Assembly (NCBI GenBank): GCA_009780275.1 | Contig: WRAI01000003.1 | Coordinates: 48,779-112,778, forward strand | From: Oscillospiraceae bacterium | GTDB lineage: Bacteria; Bacillota; Clostridia; Oscillospirales; UBA929 | Reading direction: 5' to 3' | DNA: 64,000 nucleotides | In this document: one piece after another, positions 57,637 to 64,000 of the stretch | Position numbering within the stretch: position 1 is the first letter of the stretch | Layout: each line of letters begins with the position of its first letter | Notes under the pieces: generated by a model | What the model saw: only the letters and a program-made list of their open reading frames with translations | Database searches by the model: none | Told to the model about the DNA's origin: nothing | Program-made: the position numbers and the translations under genes

Positions 57637-59193
57637 TTACAATTCCGTCACCCGCAAGCTCTCCATCGTTACGGTTGAGCCGTATGCTGCGTTGACTCTC
57701 ACAGGCGAACATATCTCGTAATCCGGCATTCGCGCAAGCAAGCTGATGTAGTCGTAATGGTCGCCAACGTGCCGCAATTCGCCGTTGACTTTGACCGACA
57801 TGACCTCCTTGCCGATAATCCATTCAATGTCAACAAACTCATTATCAGGCAACCAACCACCGCGCTCGTAGCCGTGCTGCTTGCTGTTGGGAATATCGAA
57901 AATAATCAACCCGTCAGCGTTCTGTTTACGGTTCAATAACAACGCACCACAATGATAGAGAACGCACAAGCTCCCATTAGTTTTGGCACGAAGTTCGACT
58001 TTGATTGTACCGTTGAACCATTGCTCTGTACTCATGCCGGTAGTGTTTATTCCGCCATCGCCTACAGCTGCGGTAATGCTCATACAACTATTGTCATAAG
58101 CGACATTGGTGCGATTGCGCTTGGTCATTGTGGTCAAATCAATATCATAGACATTGCGCGGTGCGGCTTTCTCTTGTTTAGCAAGAGCTTTCTGCGCACT
58201 TTTGTCACAACGAGGGAATTCGGTAACGGTCAGCGACTTAATTGTGATTCTACTGCTATTCGCCGCCGAAATTCTCACGGGTGCAAGCATTTTACTAACT
58301 TCCGGCGATTGTTTGAGAATATCCATATAAGGCATATCGTCGCGCCGATGATACAGTTCACCGTCAACATAGACTTCCATGTAGTCGCCTTGGATAACCC
58401 ATGAAATATCAACGAATGTGTCGGACGGAAGTGTCGGTTTGTCATGGAACGGAGTCCAAAAACCCGTTAGAATATCGTGGTCGTGGAATGGCTTTTTGCC
58501 CTCATGTTCGTGGATATGATTAAACATAACCCGCCCCATGAGGTAGTACAAAATAACCTCGTTGCCATCAGTCATAACCGTTGCGTCAATGCGTAACGGC
58601 AATGAATAGCTGTCGGTTGTTTGTAAGCACTCGCTGTTGTCGTCCATTGTCACGACCAAATTGCCTTTATCCATCCAATACTTTTGTGTACCCAATCCCC
58701 AAAAGTAATCATCACCGCATGAATGGTTTACGCTCGGTATAAGCGACTTTAAGTCAACTTTATGCTCATTGCGTGTGTAGCTTTTGCGTTTTTTTCGTGT
58801 GCTCATTACTTTTTCAACTGCTCCTTTGATTGTAATTTCAAAGACAAGGCGTGGAAATAGCTTTAATGTCGTGCCGTCATCTCGTGCGGCTGTCGGCGTA
58901 GTGCCGTGAAATTGACTAAACGCTCTTGAAAACGATGCGGGGGAATCGTAGCCATAACGTGTCGCGACATCGGTGATTTTATCATTTCCTATTTTAATAT
59001 CACGCGCCGCAATAGTTAAACGCCGACAGCGTATGTATTCAGACAACGGCACTTGCGCCACAAACGAAAAGATACGTTGAAACTCCCACACAGAACAATT
59101 CATGTACTGTGCCGCTACCGAATAATCAATTTCGTCCGACAGATTATTTTCGATGTAATCAATCGCTTGATTCATGCACTTTTGCCAATCCAT
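57637..59193 (-). CDS. AraC-family regulator with two copies of a C-terminal LamG-like domain
   Basis: A 518-residue regulator. Residues 1-105 are an AraC/XylS DNA-binding domain with two helix-turn-helix motifs ('SVAAQYMNCSVWEFQRIFSF' and 'ITDVATRYGYDSPASFSRAF'); 110-130 ('KLFPRLVFEITIKGAVEKVM') is the linker that in most relatives leads into a GyrI-like effector domain. Here it leads instead into two copies of a ~170-residue beta-rich domain (about 145-326 and 350-518): 'FVDISWVIQGDYMEVYVDGE' versus 'FVDIEWIIGKEVMSVKVNGE', and 'SLTVTEF' versus 'SLRVTEL'. The repeats look like concanavalin/LamG carbohydrate-binding modules. The ATG at 59193 is chosen for the AraC start 'MDWQKCMNQAIDYIENNL'. 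Confidence 0.8.
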   Translation of the reverse strand: MDWQKCMNQAIDYIENNLSDEIDYSVAAQYMNCSVWEFQRIFSFVAQVPLSEYIRCRRLTIAARDIKIGNDKITDVATRYGYDSPASFSRAFSQFHGTTPTAARDDGTTLKLFPRLVFEITIKGAVEKVMSTRKKRKSYTRNEHKVDLKSLIPSVNHSCGDDYFWGLGTQKYWMDKGNLVVTMDDNSECLQTTDSYSLPLRIDATVMTDGNEVILYYLMGRVMFNHIHEHEGKKPFHDHDILTGFWTPFHDKPTLPSDTFVDISWVIQGDYMEVYVDGELYHRRDDMPYMDILKQSPEVSKMLAPVRISAANSSRITIKSLTVTEFPRCDKSAQKALAKQEKAAPRNVYDIDLTTMTKRNRTNVAYDNSCMSITAAVGDGGINTTGMSTEQWFNGTIKVELRAKTNGSLCVLYHCGALLLNRKQNADGLIIFDIPNSKQHGYERGGWLPDNEFVDIEWIIGKEVMSVKVNGELRHVGDHYDYISLLARMPDYEICSPVRVNAAYGSTVTMESLRVTEL

Positions 59194-59260
59194 ATTCTTA
59201 CCTCTTACGATAATCAAAACTCCCCGCCACTTGGGATAACGGCGAGTTATTTGGAATGTT

Positions 59261-59728
59261 TTATTTTAGAAGAAACCATGCTTCGTTCGGCTTATTTTCC
59301 CAAAAGTATTCTATCTCAACTCCGGCGAGTTCATAACCCGCAGTTGGTAAATAATCAATGCAACGTCCCATAAAACTGCCGATGTCCTCGCCATCAGGTA
59401 TATTAAATATAGCGTATGAGCCGTCGGGGACAGTTAAGATGTCAAGTTCTTCATCAAACGCTGCACCGTTGTATGGAAAGCCGATGGTATAATCGAATTC
59501 ATCTTCGGGATTGACCGTGGGTGTGCCGGCAGCAGCTATTGAAATATCGAAAATATTGCAGTCCTTATCCGATGAATAATTTTTCTTGATTTTTTCGCAC
59601 AACCCGAGAGCATCCCAAAATCCCCAAAATGCGCCGATTCCACCGTTGAAAACGCCGCTTGCCATTGTGAAGCGTTTTGTCTTGCCGATAACTTGAAACG
59701 CCCCTTTCTTTTCAATCCTGTATTCCAT
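59261..59728 (-). CDS. GyrI-like effector-binding domain protein
   Basis: A 155-residue stand-alone small-molecule binding domain of the GyrI/AraC effector type: 'MEYRIEKKGAFQVIGKTKRF', 'GIGAFWGFWDALGL', 'FDYTIGFPYNGAAFDEELDI' and 'VPDGSYAIFNIPDGEDIGSF'. In most relatives this domain follows an AraC DNA-binding domain in one protein, and the first residues after the junction read nearly the same as here. It lies 67 bases upstream of, and in the same orientation as, the AraC gene, so the pair looks like a split regulator. Confidence 0.8.
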   Translation of the reverse strand: MEYRIEKKGAFQVIGKTKRFTMASGVFNGGIGAFWGFWDALGLCEKIKKNYSSDKDCNIFDISIAAAGTPTVNPEDEFDYTIGFPYNGAAFDEELDILTVPDGSYAIFNIPDGEDIGSFMGRCIDYLPTAGYELAGVEIEYFWENKPNEAWFLLK

Positions 59729-59849
59729 GACCTTTCTCCTTTAGATAATAAATTTGAAGCGTGAACTTCAATGAAAGTATAGCAAAGGAGTGGTAGCTTT
59801 ACATTTCATTTGGTGTATTCTTATGCAAAGTATGTCCTTGTTTACTGAT

Positions 59850-59879
59850 AAAAAATCCAGCCATGATTTCTCATGGCTG
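59850..59879 (-). terminator. Intrinsic terminator of the upstream sugar gene cluster
   Basis: On the minus strand CAGCCATGA (59879-59871) pairs with TCATGGCTG (59866-59858) around a four-base loop, followed by GATTTTTT (59857-59850). Confidence 0.8.
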
Positions 59880-59988
59880 TGTAGAAAATATAAGCCTTCC
59901 TATCCACTTATAATAATCAAAAATACCCTTACGCTATAGCGTTATCACAGCACGAACCACACTTCTATCTGTCAAGTTTATAAAATTA

Positions 59989-60009
59989 GGGGCGGCAAAA
60001 TGCCGCCCC
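59989..60009. repeat. GGGGCGGCA palindrome at the end of the oxidoreductase gene
   Basis: GGGGCGGCA (59989-59997) and TGCCGCCCC (60001-60009) form a nine-base stem with a three-base loop, followed on the plus strand by CCTACGG. On the minus strand TAATTTTA follows, so it may also help terminate the oxidoreductase mRNA. It belongs to the GGGGCGG/CCCCTAC repeat group. Confidence 0.6.
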
Positions 60010-60017
60010 CCTACGGT

Positions 60018-61043
60018 TTAATATTTCACTTTCACCCAATCACCATCTTTTTTGACCGATTCCATCTCCGCCATAGCAATGGCGATGGTATCGCGGCTTG
60101 ACTCCGGCTTGTTTTCGGTGATAACTTCTTTGCCTGCCACCACGTTGACGAAATGTTTGAGCTCGCGGTAATAGCCGTCGCCTTGCGGCAAGTCTTGGGG
60201 AATATCTTTTCCGTCGGCATCATAGACGTTCAATACGCCACGGTCGAAGACAATGCAACCTTTTTCAAAATTCACGCGATACAACATACCGAAGCCACTG
60301 CCGTCCAATGCCCAGTTGTCTTGCGCCGAAGCTTTGAGATCGCCATCGGTAAAGCGGTAGTGCGCAGCAACAGCATCTGTGCCGCTGTGCGGGTTGACGT
60401 TGGCGGCAATGACCGATACTTCGGTCGGACGACCAAACGCCCAATGAACCATATCAACGTCGTGAACATGTTGGTCAAGCAGCGCGCCCCCCGACTTACC
60501 CTCGTGCAATAGCCAGTTTTGATACGACCAGCGCGGAGTTGAGCCGCCGCGATAAAACATACCCATCACAGGCTTACCGAGTTTGCCGTTTTGCACATAC
60601 TCTTTCAGCACACAATACTCCGGCCAAAAGCGTAGACATTGCCCAATCATCAGCAGTTTGTTGTTGCGCTTAGCGGCTTCGAGCATTTTGTCGCATTGCT
60701 CCGGGTTAAGTGCCATCGGCTTTTCACACAACACGTTGAAACCCTTATTGAGCGCATAGACTGTCATTTCAGCATGCTCATACGTCGGCGTCACGATGTC
60801 AACATAGTCGAGTTCTTGCTCTTCCAGCATTTTTTTGTAATCAGTGTATTGTGCGTACTTCGAGAAGTCGTATTCACCTGCGCCCATTTCGAGGTTGCCA
60901 GCGATCGTGCCACCAAATTTACTTTCTTCAATGTCGCAAACAGCGACCAATTTGACAGGGAACCCCTCTGCTTCTAATTTGATGTAATTGTCGAGGTGGC
61001 CACGCCCCATAAACCCCAGGCCGATAAGTCCAACGCGAATCAT
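60018..61043 (-). CDS. Gfo/Idh/MocA-family oxidoreductase
   Basis: A 341-residue NAD(P)-dependent sugar or inositol oxidoreductase. The Rossmann domain opens 'MIRVGLIGLGFMGRGHLDNY'; 'DIVTPTYEHAEMTVYALNKG', 'VLCEKPMALNPEQCDKML' (the EKP motif) and 'LLDQHVHDVDMVHWAFGRPT' (catalytic His in the DxxxH-type motif) are typical. Substrate unknown; the neighbouring TIM-barrel isomerase gene suggests a keto-sugar or inositol-type compound. The ATG at 61043 follows GGAGG. Confidence 0.9.
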   Translation of the reverse strand: MIRVGLIGLGFMGRGHLDNYIKLEAEGFPVKLVAVCDIEESKFGGTIAGNLEMGAGEYDFSKYAQYTDYKKMLEEQELDYVDIVTPTYEHAEMTVYALNKGFNVLCEKPMALNPEQCDKMLEAAKRNNKLLMIGQCLRFWPEYCVLKEYVQNGKLGKPVMGMFYRGGSTPRWSYQNWLLHEGKSGGALLDQHVHDVDMVHWAFGRPTEVSVIAANVNPHSGTDAVAAHYRFTDGDLKASAQDNWALDGSGFGMLYRVNFEKGCIVFDRGVLNVYDADGKDIPQDLPQGDGYYRELKHFVNVVAGKEVITENKPESSRDTIAIAMAEMESVKKDGDWVKVKY

Positions 61044-61169
61044 ATGTGTTCCTCCGTATTTTGTGTTAATATGTGATGCAGACAATATTGCCCGCAGGAT
61101 CGCAAACGCTGAAAATCCTAATTTTTGCTTTTAACTCAACAGTCGAACATTCCTGCTTTATTATGCCCT

Positions 61170-61988
61170 CTACATTGCCATAATCGCATCAACAATCTTC
61201 GCCATTGCCGTTGCGCCAACGTGCGGGGCCTGATCGGTCGAAGCCGTTTCGCAAGTCAGCCAGCCGTCATAGCCGACGCCGCGTAGTGCCGCCATGACAT
61301 TCAGCCAATTCACCGAGCCCAGTAACGGCCAAGTAAATCCAAACCAATCGCCACTGCCTGCCTTATAGTCTTTCAGGTGTACACGTTTAATATGTCCACC
61401 CAAAACGTCAATCCAGTGCTCAGGGTAGCCGATGTCAATAACGTTGCCGACATCAAAATACGCGCCTACATTGGGCAAATTCACACCCTCAATAAAATGA
61501 CGAAATTCCAACGGGCTTAACAGAAACTTCTGCCAAACGTTTTCCAACGCGATGTTGACACCCAGCGGCTGTGCATATAAGCCTAGCTCAACAATGGCAT
61601 TGCCTGCACGTTCATAAGCCGTTTGATAGCTCACGCTCTCGTCCACCATGCCCGGCAGCAACAGCACCGTATCGATACCCAACGACACCGCCGTGTTAAT
61701 CATGCGCCGTGCCAAAGTGATAGCACGCTGCCCATCCTCGCCATTAGCTGTGATGGGCAAACCCATAAAGGCACTGCATGCCAACGCGTGCGGTGCAAAG
61801 CCAGCTTGCCGGCATTTGCCGACGATCATTTGAAAATCCATCTCGTTTGACTGGTCGTGCAAATACGCCGACGGGTCAGTCGCCATCGTCAACTCCACAC
61901 CGTCAAATCCGGCGTTCTTGGTGGCGGCGAGCATATTGTCCAACCCGTAATCGCCGGGGAAACACCAAGTACTAAGTGCTTTTTTCAT
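61170..61988 (-). CDS. Sugar phosphate isomerase/epimerase (AP endonuclease 2 fold)
   Basis: A 272-residue TIM barrel of the xylose isomerase-like/IolE group. 'STWCFPGDYGLDNMLAATKN', 'DGVELTMATDPSAY', 'NIALENVWQKFLLSPLEFRH', 'VGAYFDVGNVIDIGYPEHWI' and 'VHLKDYKAGSGDWFGF' contain the Glu, Asp and His metal ligands. It probably isomerises or epimerises the sugar handled by the oxidoreductase encoded next. Confidence 0.88.
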   Translation of the reverse strand: MKKALSTWCFPGDYGLDNMLAATKNAGFDGVELTMATDPSAYLHDQSNEMDFQMIVGKCRQAGFAPHALACSAFMGLPITANGEDGQRAITLARRMINTAVSLGIDTVLLLPGMVDESVSYQTAYERAGNAIVELGLYAQPLGVNIALENVWQKFLLSPLEFRHFIEGVNLPNVGAYFDVGNVIDIGYPEHWIDVLGGHIKRVHLKDYKAGSGDWFGFTWPLLGSVNWLNVMAALRGVGYDGWLTCETASTDQAPHVGATAMAKIVDAIMAM

Positions 61989-62021
61989 ACGTTACCTCAC
62001 AAATCCCTTGCCCTCGTAATA

Positions 62022-62046
62022 TAGGGACGAACTATGTTCGCTTGTA
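62022..62046. repeat. GGGACGAAC palindromic repeat (short copy)
   Basis: AGGGACGAAC (62023-62032) with CGAAC/GTTCG arms (62028-62032 and 62036-62040) around three bases, followed by CTTGTACA. It lies in the 64-base gap between the acyltransferase and isomerase genes and resembles the GTAGGGG palindromes. Confidence 0.35.
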
Positions 62047-62052
62047 CAAGCG

Positions 62053-63342
62053 TTACAAATCCCGCAAGTCTCCGCAATCATGTGGCTGCGCCTTCACGTA
62101 GGTTTCCAACGACGCGCCACTATCATAAACGGTATCTTTCCATTTGTCAATAGCTGCTAACGGTAAAACCATGCCGCCGCTGGTTAAATAGCCGCCACGA
62201 TTGACAACGGCTGCTAACCGCCTGTGCAGGCGACTGTTTTGCGGCAGTTCAATCTCGTTGAGTTTGCCATCGACTTTAAAGACAAAACGATTGTACGCTC
62301 CACTGTCGCGCCATGCCGGCACTTGGTAACAATGCTCTTGAATGCGCACCATTTCGCTCTCTTCCGGCGATAATATCAAACGCAATTGCGGCGTATAAAG
62401 CCAAGAGTAACAGCAAATGCCTTTGATGTCAATGTCAGGAAATGTCTCGTTGAAAAATTTGACGGCTTTCTTAAACGAATCGGCACAAGCATCTACCGTA
62501 TAGCCCGGCCCCGAGGGAATATGAAACGCCAACAACACATCCCACTGTTTAAACGCAAGTTCATACTCACTCAAGTTGTGCCGCGACGGCTCACACTCAA
62601 TAAACCCCAGCGGGTCAATCTTATGTGCAATTGTATACTTGCCCTCTTGTCGCACGGTCGTCTTGAACGCCTCGGGAAACGGACAGTTATGGCTGGTCAA
62701 TAAGCCATCGGCCGTACAACCAACATTGTCATCTGCCAACACCAATATTTCACCTGTCACTTTATGCACGTAAGCACTATACGGATTATCGTAGCTTACC
62801 GGCTCAAAGGTTAAGTGCCCGCATCGGTTCATATATGGCACAACGCAGTTACAATTCCAGTGAAAGCTGTTCAGGCCCCAATGCCCATGCTCTTTTTTGT
62901 ACTCATGTGCGCCATTGTTGAGGCTCTTAAAATTTCCGGTAATCCTGTCATAGTCAAGTTTGTACTGCGCAATGACAGGCAATGTCCGAAACGCCTCAGC
63001 GATTAAAATCACCATGGCAAACAAACCCTTATCGTCACCCATGGCCTGCGGTGTCACGCTATTGGGGCGTTCTGCCAAAAACGGCTTTGTACGCACGAAA
63101 ATCGACCAATGCACAAATTGCGCCAGCGTGTGCAACGTCTCATCGGCTTCAATCGTCGCCTTAACATGCAAAATCGTCGCCGTCAATTCATCGTTAAAGG
63201 CGAACAGTTCTTGGTGCTCTAACAGTTCCTCATCGCGCCACAACACGCCACGAGGGGAGGGCGTAAAGCCCTCCCACAACGTAGCATAAGATTCAGGTAA
63301 ATCAGTCAGTTTCGCACGAGTAATTGCTTCAATATAAGTCAT
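62053..63342 (-). CDS. GNAT-like acyltransferase (DUF5596/GNAT_C type)
   Basis: A 429-residue protein with an N-terminal acyltransferase-like domain (about 1-150) and a C-terminal GNAT-like domain (about 150-290). 'NSFHWNCNCVVPYMNRCGHL' is in the former half; 'FFNETFPDIDIKGICCYSWL' with 'YTPQLRLILSPEESEMVRIQ' matches the GNAT_C pattern. Such proteins acylate unknown acceptors, perhaps cell-surface polymers. The gene is 64 bases upstream of the isomerase and 9 bases downstream of the SLH gene, so all are probably in one operon. Confidence 0.7.
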   Translation of the reverse strand: MTYIEAITRAKLTDLPESYATLWEGFTPSPRGVLWRDEELLEHQELFAFNDELTATILHVKATIEADETLHTLAQFVHWSIFVRTKPFLAERPNSVTPQAMGDDKGLFAMVILIAEAFRTLPVIAQYKLDYDRITGNFKSLNNGAHEYKKEHGHWGLNSFHWNCNCVVPYMNRCGHLTFEPVSYDNPYSAYVHKVTGEILVLADDNVGCTADGLLTSHNCPFPEAFKTTVRQEGKYTIAHKIDPLGFIECEPSRHNLSEYELAFKQWDVLLAFHIPSGPGYTVDACADSFKKAVKFFNETFPDIDIKGICCYSWLYTPQLRLILSPEESEMVRIQEHCYQVPAWRDSGAYNRFVFKVDGKLNEIELPQNSRLHRRLAAVVNRGGYLTSGGMVLPLAAIDKWKDTVYDSGASLETYVKAQPHDCGDLRDL

Positions 63343-63351
63343 AGGCTTAAC

Positions 63352-64000
63352 TTAACTCACCAACGATCGATCAAACAGCCGCCACTGGCCAGCCCCGGGT
63401 AGCATCCTTGTCATAAACATCACGTCATCGTTGCGCGCAAAATAGAAGTATTCAATCATGTCAGTCGATGCGTGCTGCAATGCCAACCAGCCATAACTGG
63501 TGCTATACCATGTGCCGCTTTGTACCAGCCAAGAGCCACCATTTATCCATGTTCCATCGGCATTGATGGTCAATGCCTCACCCGCTGTCGGGTTCTGAGG
63601 TATCCATGTTCCCACCAAATCCATGCCGCGATTTTCAGCAACCATCCACGCACCGCCTTGCCACGCCGGCGGAGCAACAAATGTTACATCTTCCAACATG
63701 CGCACCATACCGGTAATCAGCTGTTGCGTATGGAAGTCAAGGTTCGGCGAGAAGATATAGCCGTACACCGGAATATTTTCAAAGCTGCTTGTGTTGCCCA
63801 TAATGCCATGATAGTACAAGAACGACACCGCATCACGCGCCCAAGACGGAATGCCGCCTTGTCCGCCGCCAATGTGCCAATCATCAAATTGGCTCACCGG
63901 CGGGAAGCCTGTGGTGGTGTAGTTCAACACACTCATCATGCGCGCCAAACCAACAGCCGCTTGCGCGCACGTAAATGTGTAGTCGGGACCGAAGCCAAAC
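63352..64000 (-). CDS. SLH-domain surface protein with lipocalin-like end (partial, cut by window edge)
   Basis: The frame is open to the end of the window; its 5' part lies outside. The visible upstream part ('FGFGPDYTFTCAQAAVGLAR' then 'MMSVLN') is a typical S-layer homology repeat, and the middle region has more SLH-like segments. The C-terminal ~75 residues are 'LVGTWIPQNPTAGEALTINA' then 'DGTWINGG' up to the stop, the same VGTW..NADGT pattern as in the zinc-ribbon protein at 45951. It is probably secreted and bound to cell-wall polymers. The protein is followed by an acyltransferase and sugar enzymes, suggesting a surface-carbohydrate theme. Confidence 0.78.
   Translation of the reverse strand, partial: FGFGPDYTFTCAQAAVGLARMMSVLNYTTTGFPPVSQFDDWHIGGGQGGIPSWARDAVSFLYYHGIMGNTSSFENIPVYGYIFSPNLDFHTQQLITGMVRMLEDVTFVAPPAWQGGAWMVAENRGMDLVGTWIPQNPTAGEALTINADGTWINGGSWLVQSGTWYSTSYGWLALQHASTDMIEYFYFARNDDVMFMTRMLPGAGQWRLFDRSLVS

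Larger units (their letters stand above)
59729..60017. other. 289-base gap with terminators, no gene
   Basis: Between the GyrI-like gene and the end of the Gfo/Idh gene. It contains a TATACT (59781-59776 on the minus strand) that could be the -10 box for the GyrI-like gene, a hairpin with T-tract (59850-59879), and a GGGGCGGCA palindrome (59989-60009). No small gene is supported. Confidence 0.6.

Noticed and set aside
1..64000. CRISPR array, tRNA, rRNA or insertion sequence
   Set aside because: No regularly spaced direct repeats, no recognisable tRNA T-loop context and no transposase-like protein were seen by reading; a dedicated search with tRNAscan or similar would be decisive.

Overview
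The window reads as chromosome from an uncultured anaerobic, low-to-mid GC Firmicute of class Clostridia, probably near the Oscillospirales. The evidence is the gene order of the S10-spc-alpha ribosomal block (with adk, map, a KOW protein, infA and rpsD inside it), zinc-binding forms of S4, S14, L24, L36 and Adk, an HydF hydrogenase maturase, meso-diaminopimelate dehydrogenase, an AdoMet HemW, two-gene PyrK/PyrD, DivIVA-like and SLH proteins, and strong SigA-type promoters with AGGAGG ribosome sites. The genus is not identifiable from the sequence alone.

Layout. 1-16 kb is a mixed accessory and housekeeping region: the end of a galactokinase, a frameshifted FlaR-like ATPase, a GH13 amylase-family enzyme coupled to metG, a split ECF sigma factor whose second half runs on into a large C-terminal domain, two GNATs behind hydF, a LexA/S24-type regulator coupled to a short proB, an ECF sigma factor with a tiny membrane partner, an XRE regulator, hemW, a YihY-family membrane protein, prmA, a TSCPD protein and a decayed P-loop kinase. 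16.0-31.7 kb is one almost uninterrupted minus-strand ribosomal superoperon from rpsJ to rplQ. It is read from a consensus promoter at 31949-31977 through a leader that can fold into a terminator or a competing antiterminator, and it ends at a bidirectional terminator (16011-16036).

32-43.6 kb holds a CmpB-type membrane protein, a MecA-like protein, tadA, a UDP-ManNAc dehydrogenase, an HD protein, ddh, and a plus-strand four-gene ABC/GldG/DUF4340 system running into mnmE. 43.6-56.9 kb holds a lone fumarase beta subunit, a DivIVA-like coiled-coil protein, thioredoxin, zinc-ribbon membrane proteins, a phosphatase-GNAT fusion, pyrK-pyrD, rpe, an AT-rich gene of unknown function, a PfkB sugar kinase, a phage-type conserved protein and ilvE. 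57-64 kb carries a D/R-rich lipoprotein, an AraC-type regulator with two copies of a new C-terminal domain beside a separately encoded GyrI-like domain, and a probable carbohydrate-derivative cluster (Gfo/Idh oxidoreductase, TIM-barrel isomerase, GNAT-like acyltransferase) ending in an SLH/lipocalin-like protein cut by the window edge.

Most notable: (i) a 28-bp palindromic element of the GTAGGGG family sits in the same frame inside two unrelated proteins (metG and a zinc-ribbon membrane protein), both times in a linker, with related palindromes between genes; (ii) an apparent rearrangement of a classic AraC-GyrI regulator; (iii) an attenuator-like leader on the ribosomal superoperon; (iv) an RGG-rich extension on ribosomal protein S3; (v) a split, extended ECF sigma factor. 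No tRNA, rRNA, CRISPR array or transposase was recognised.
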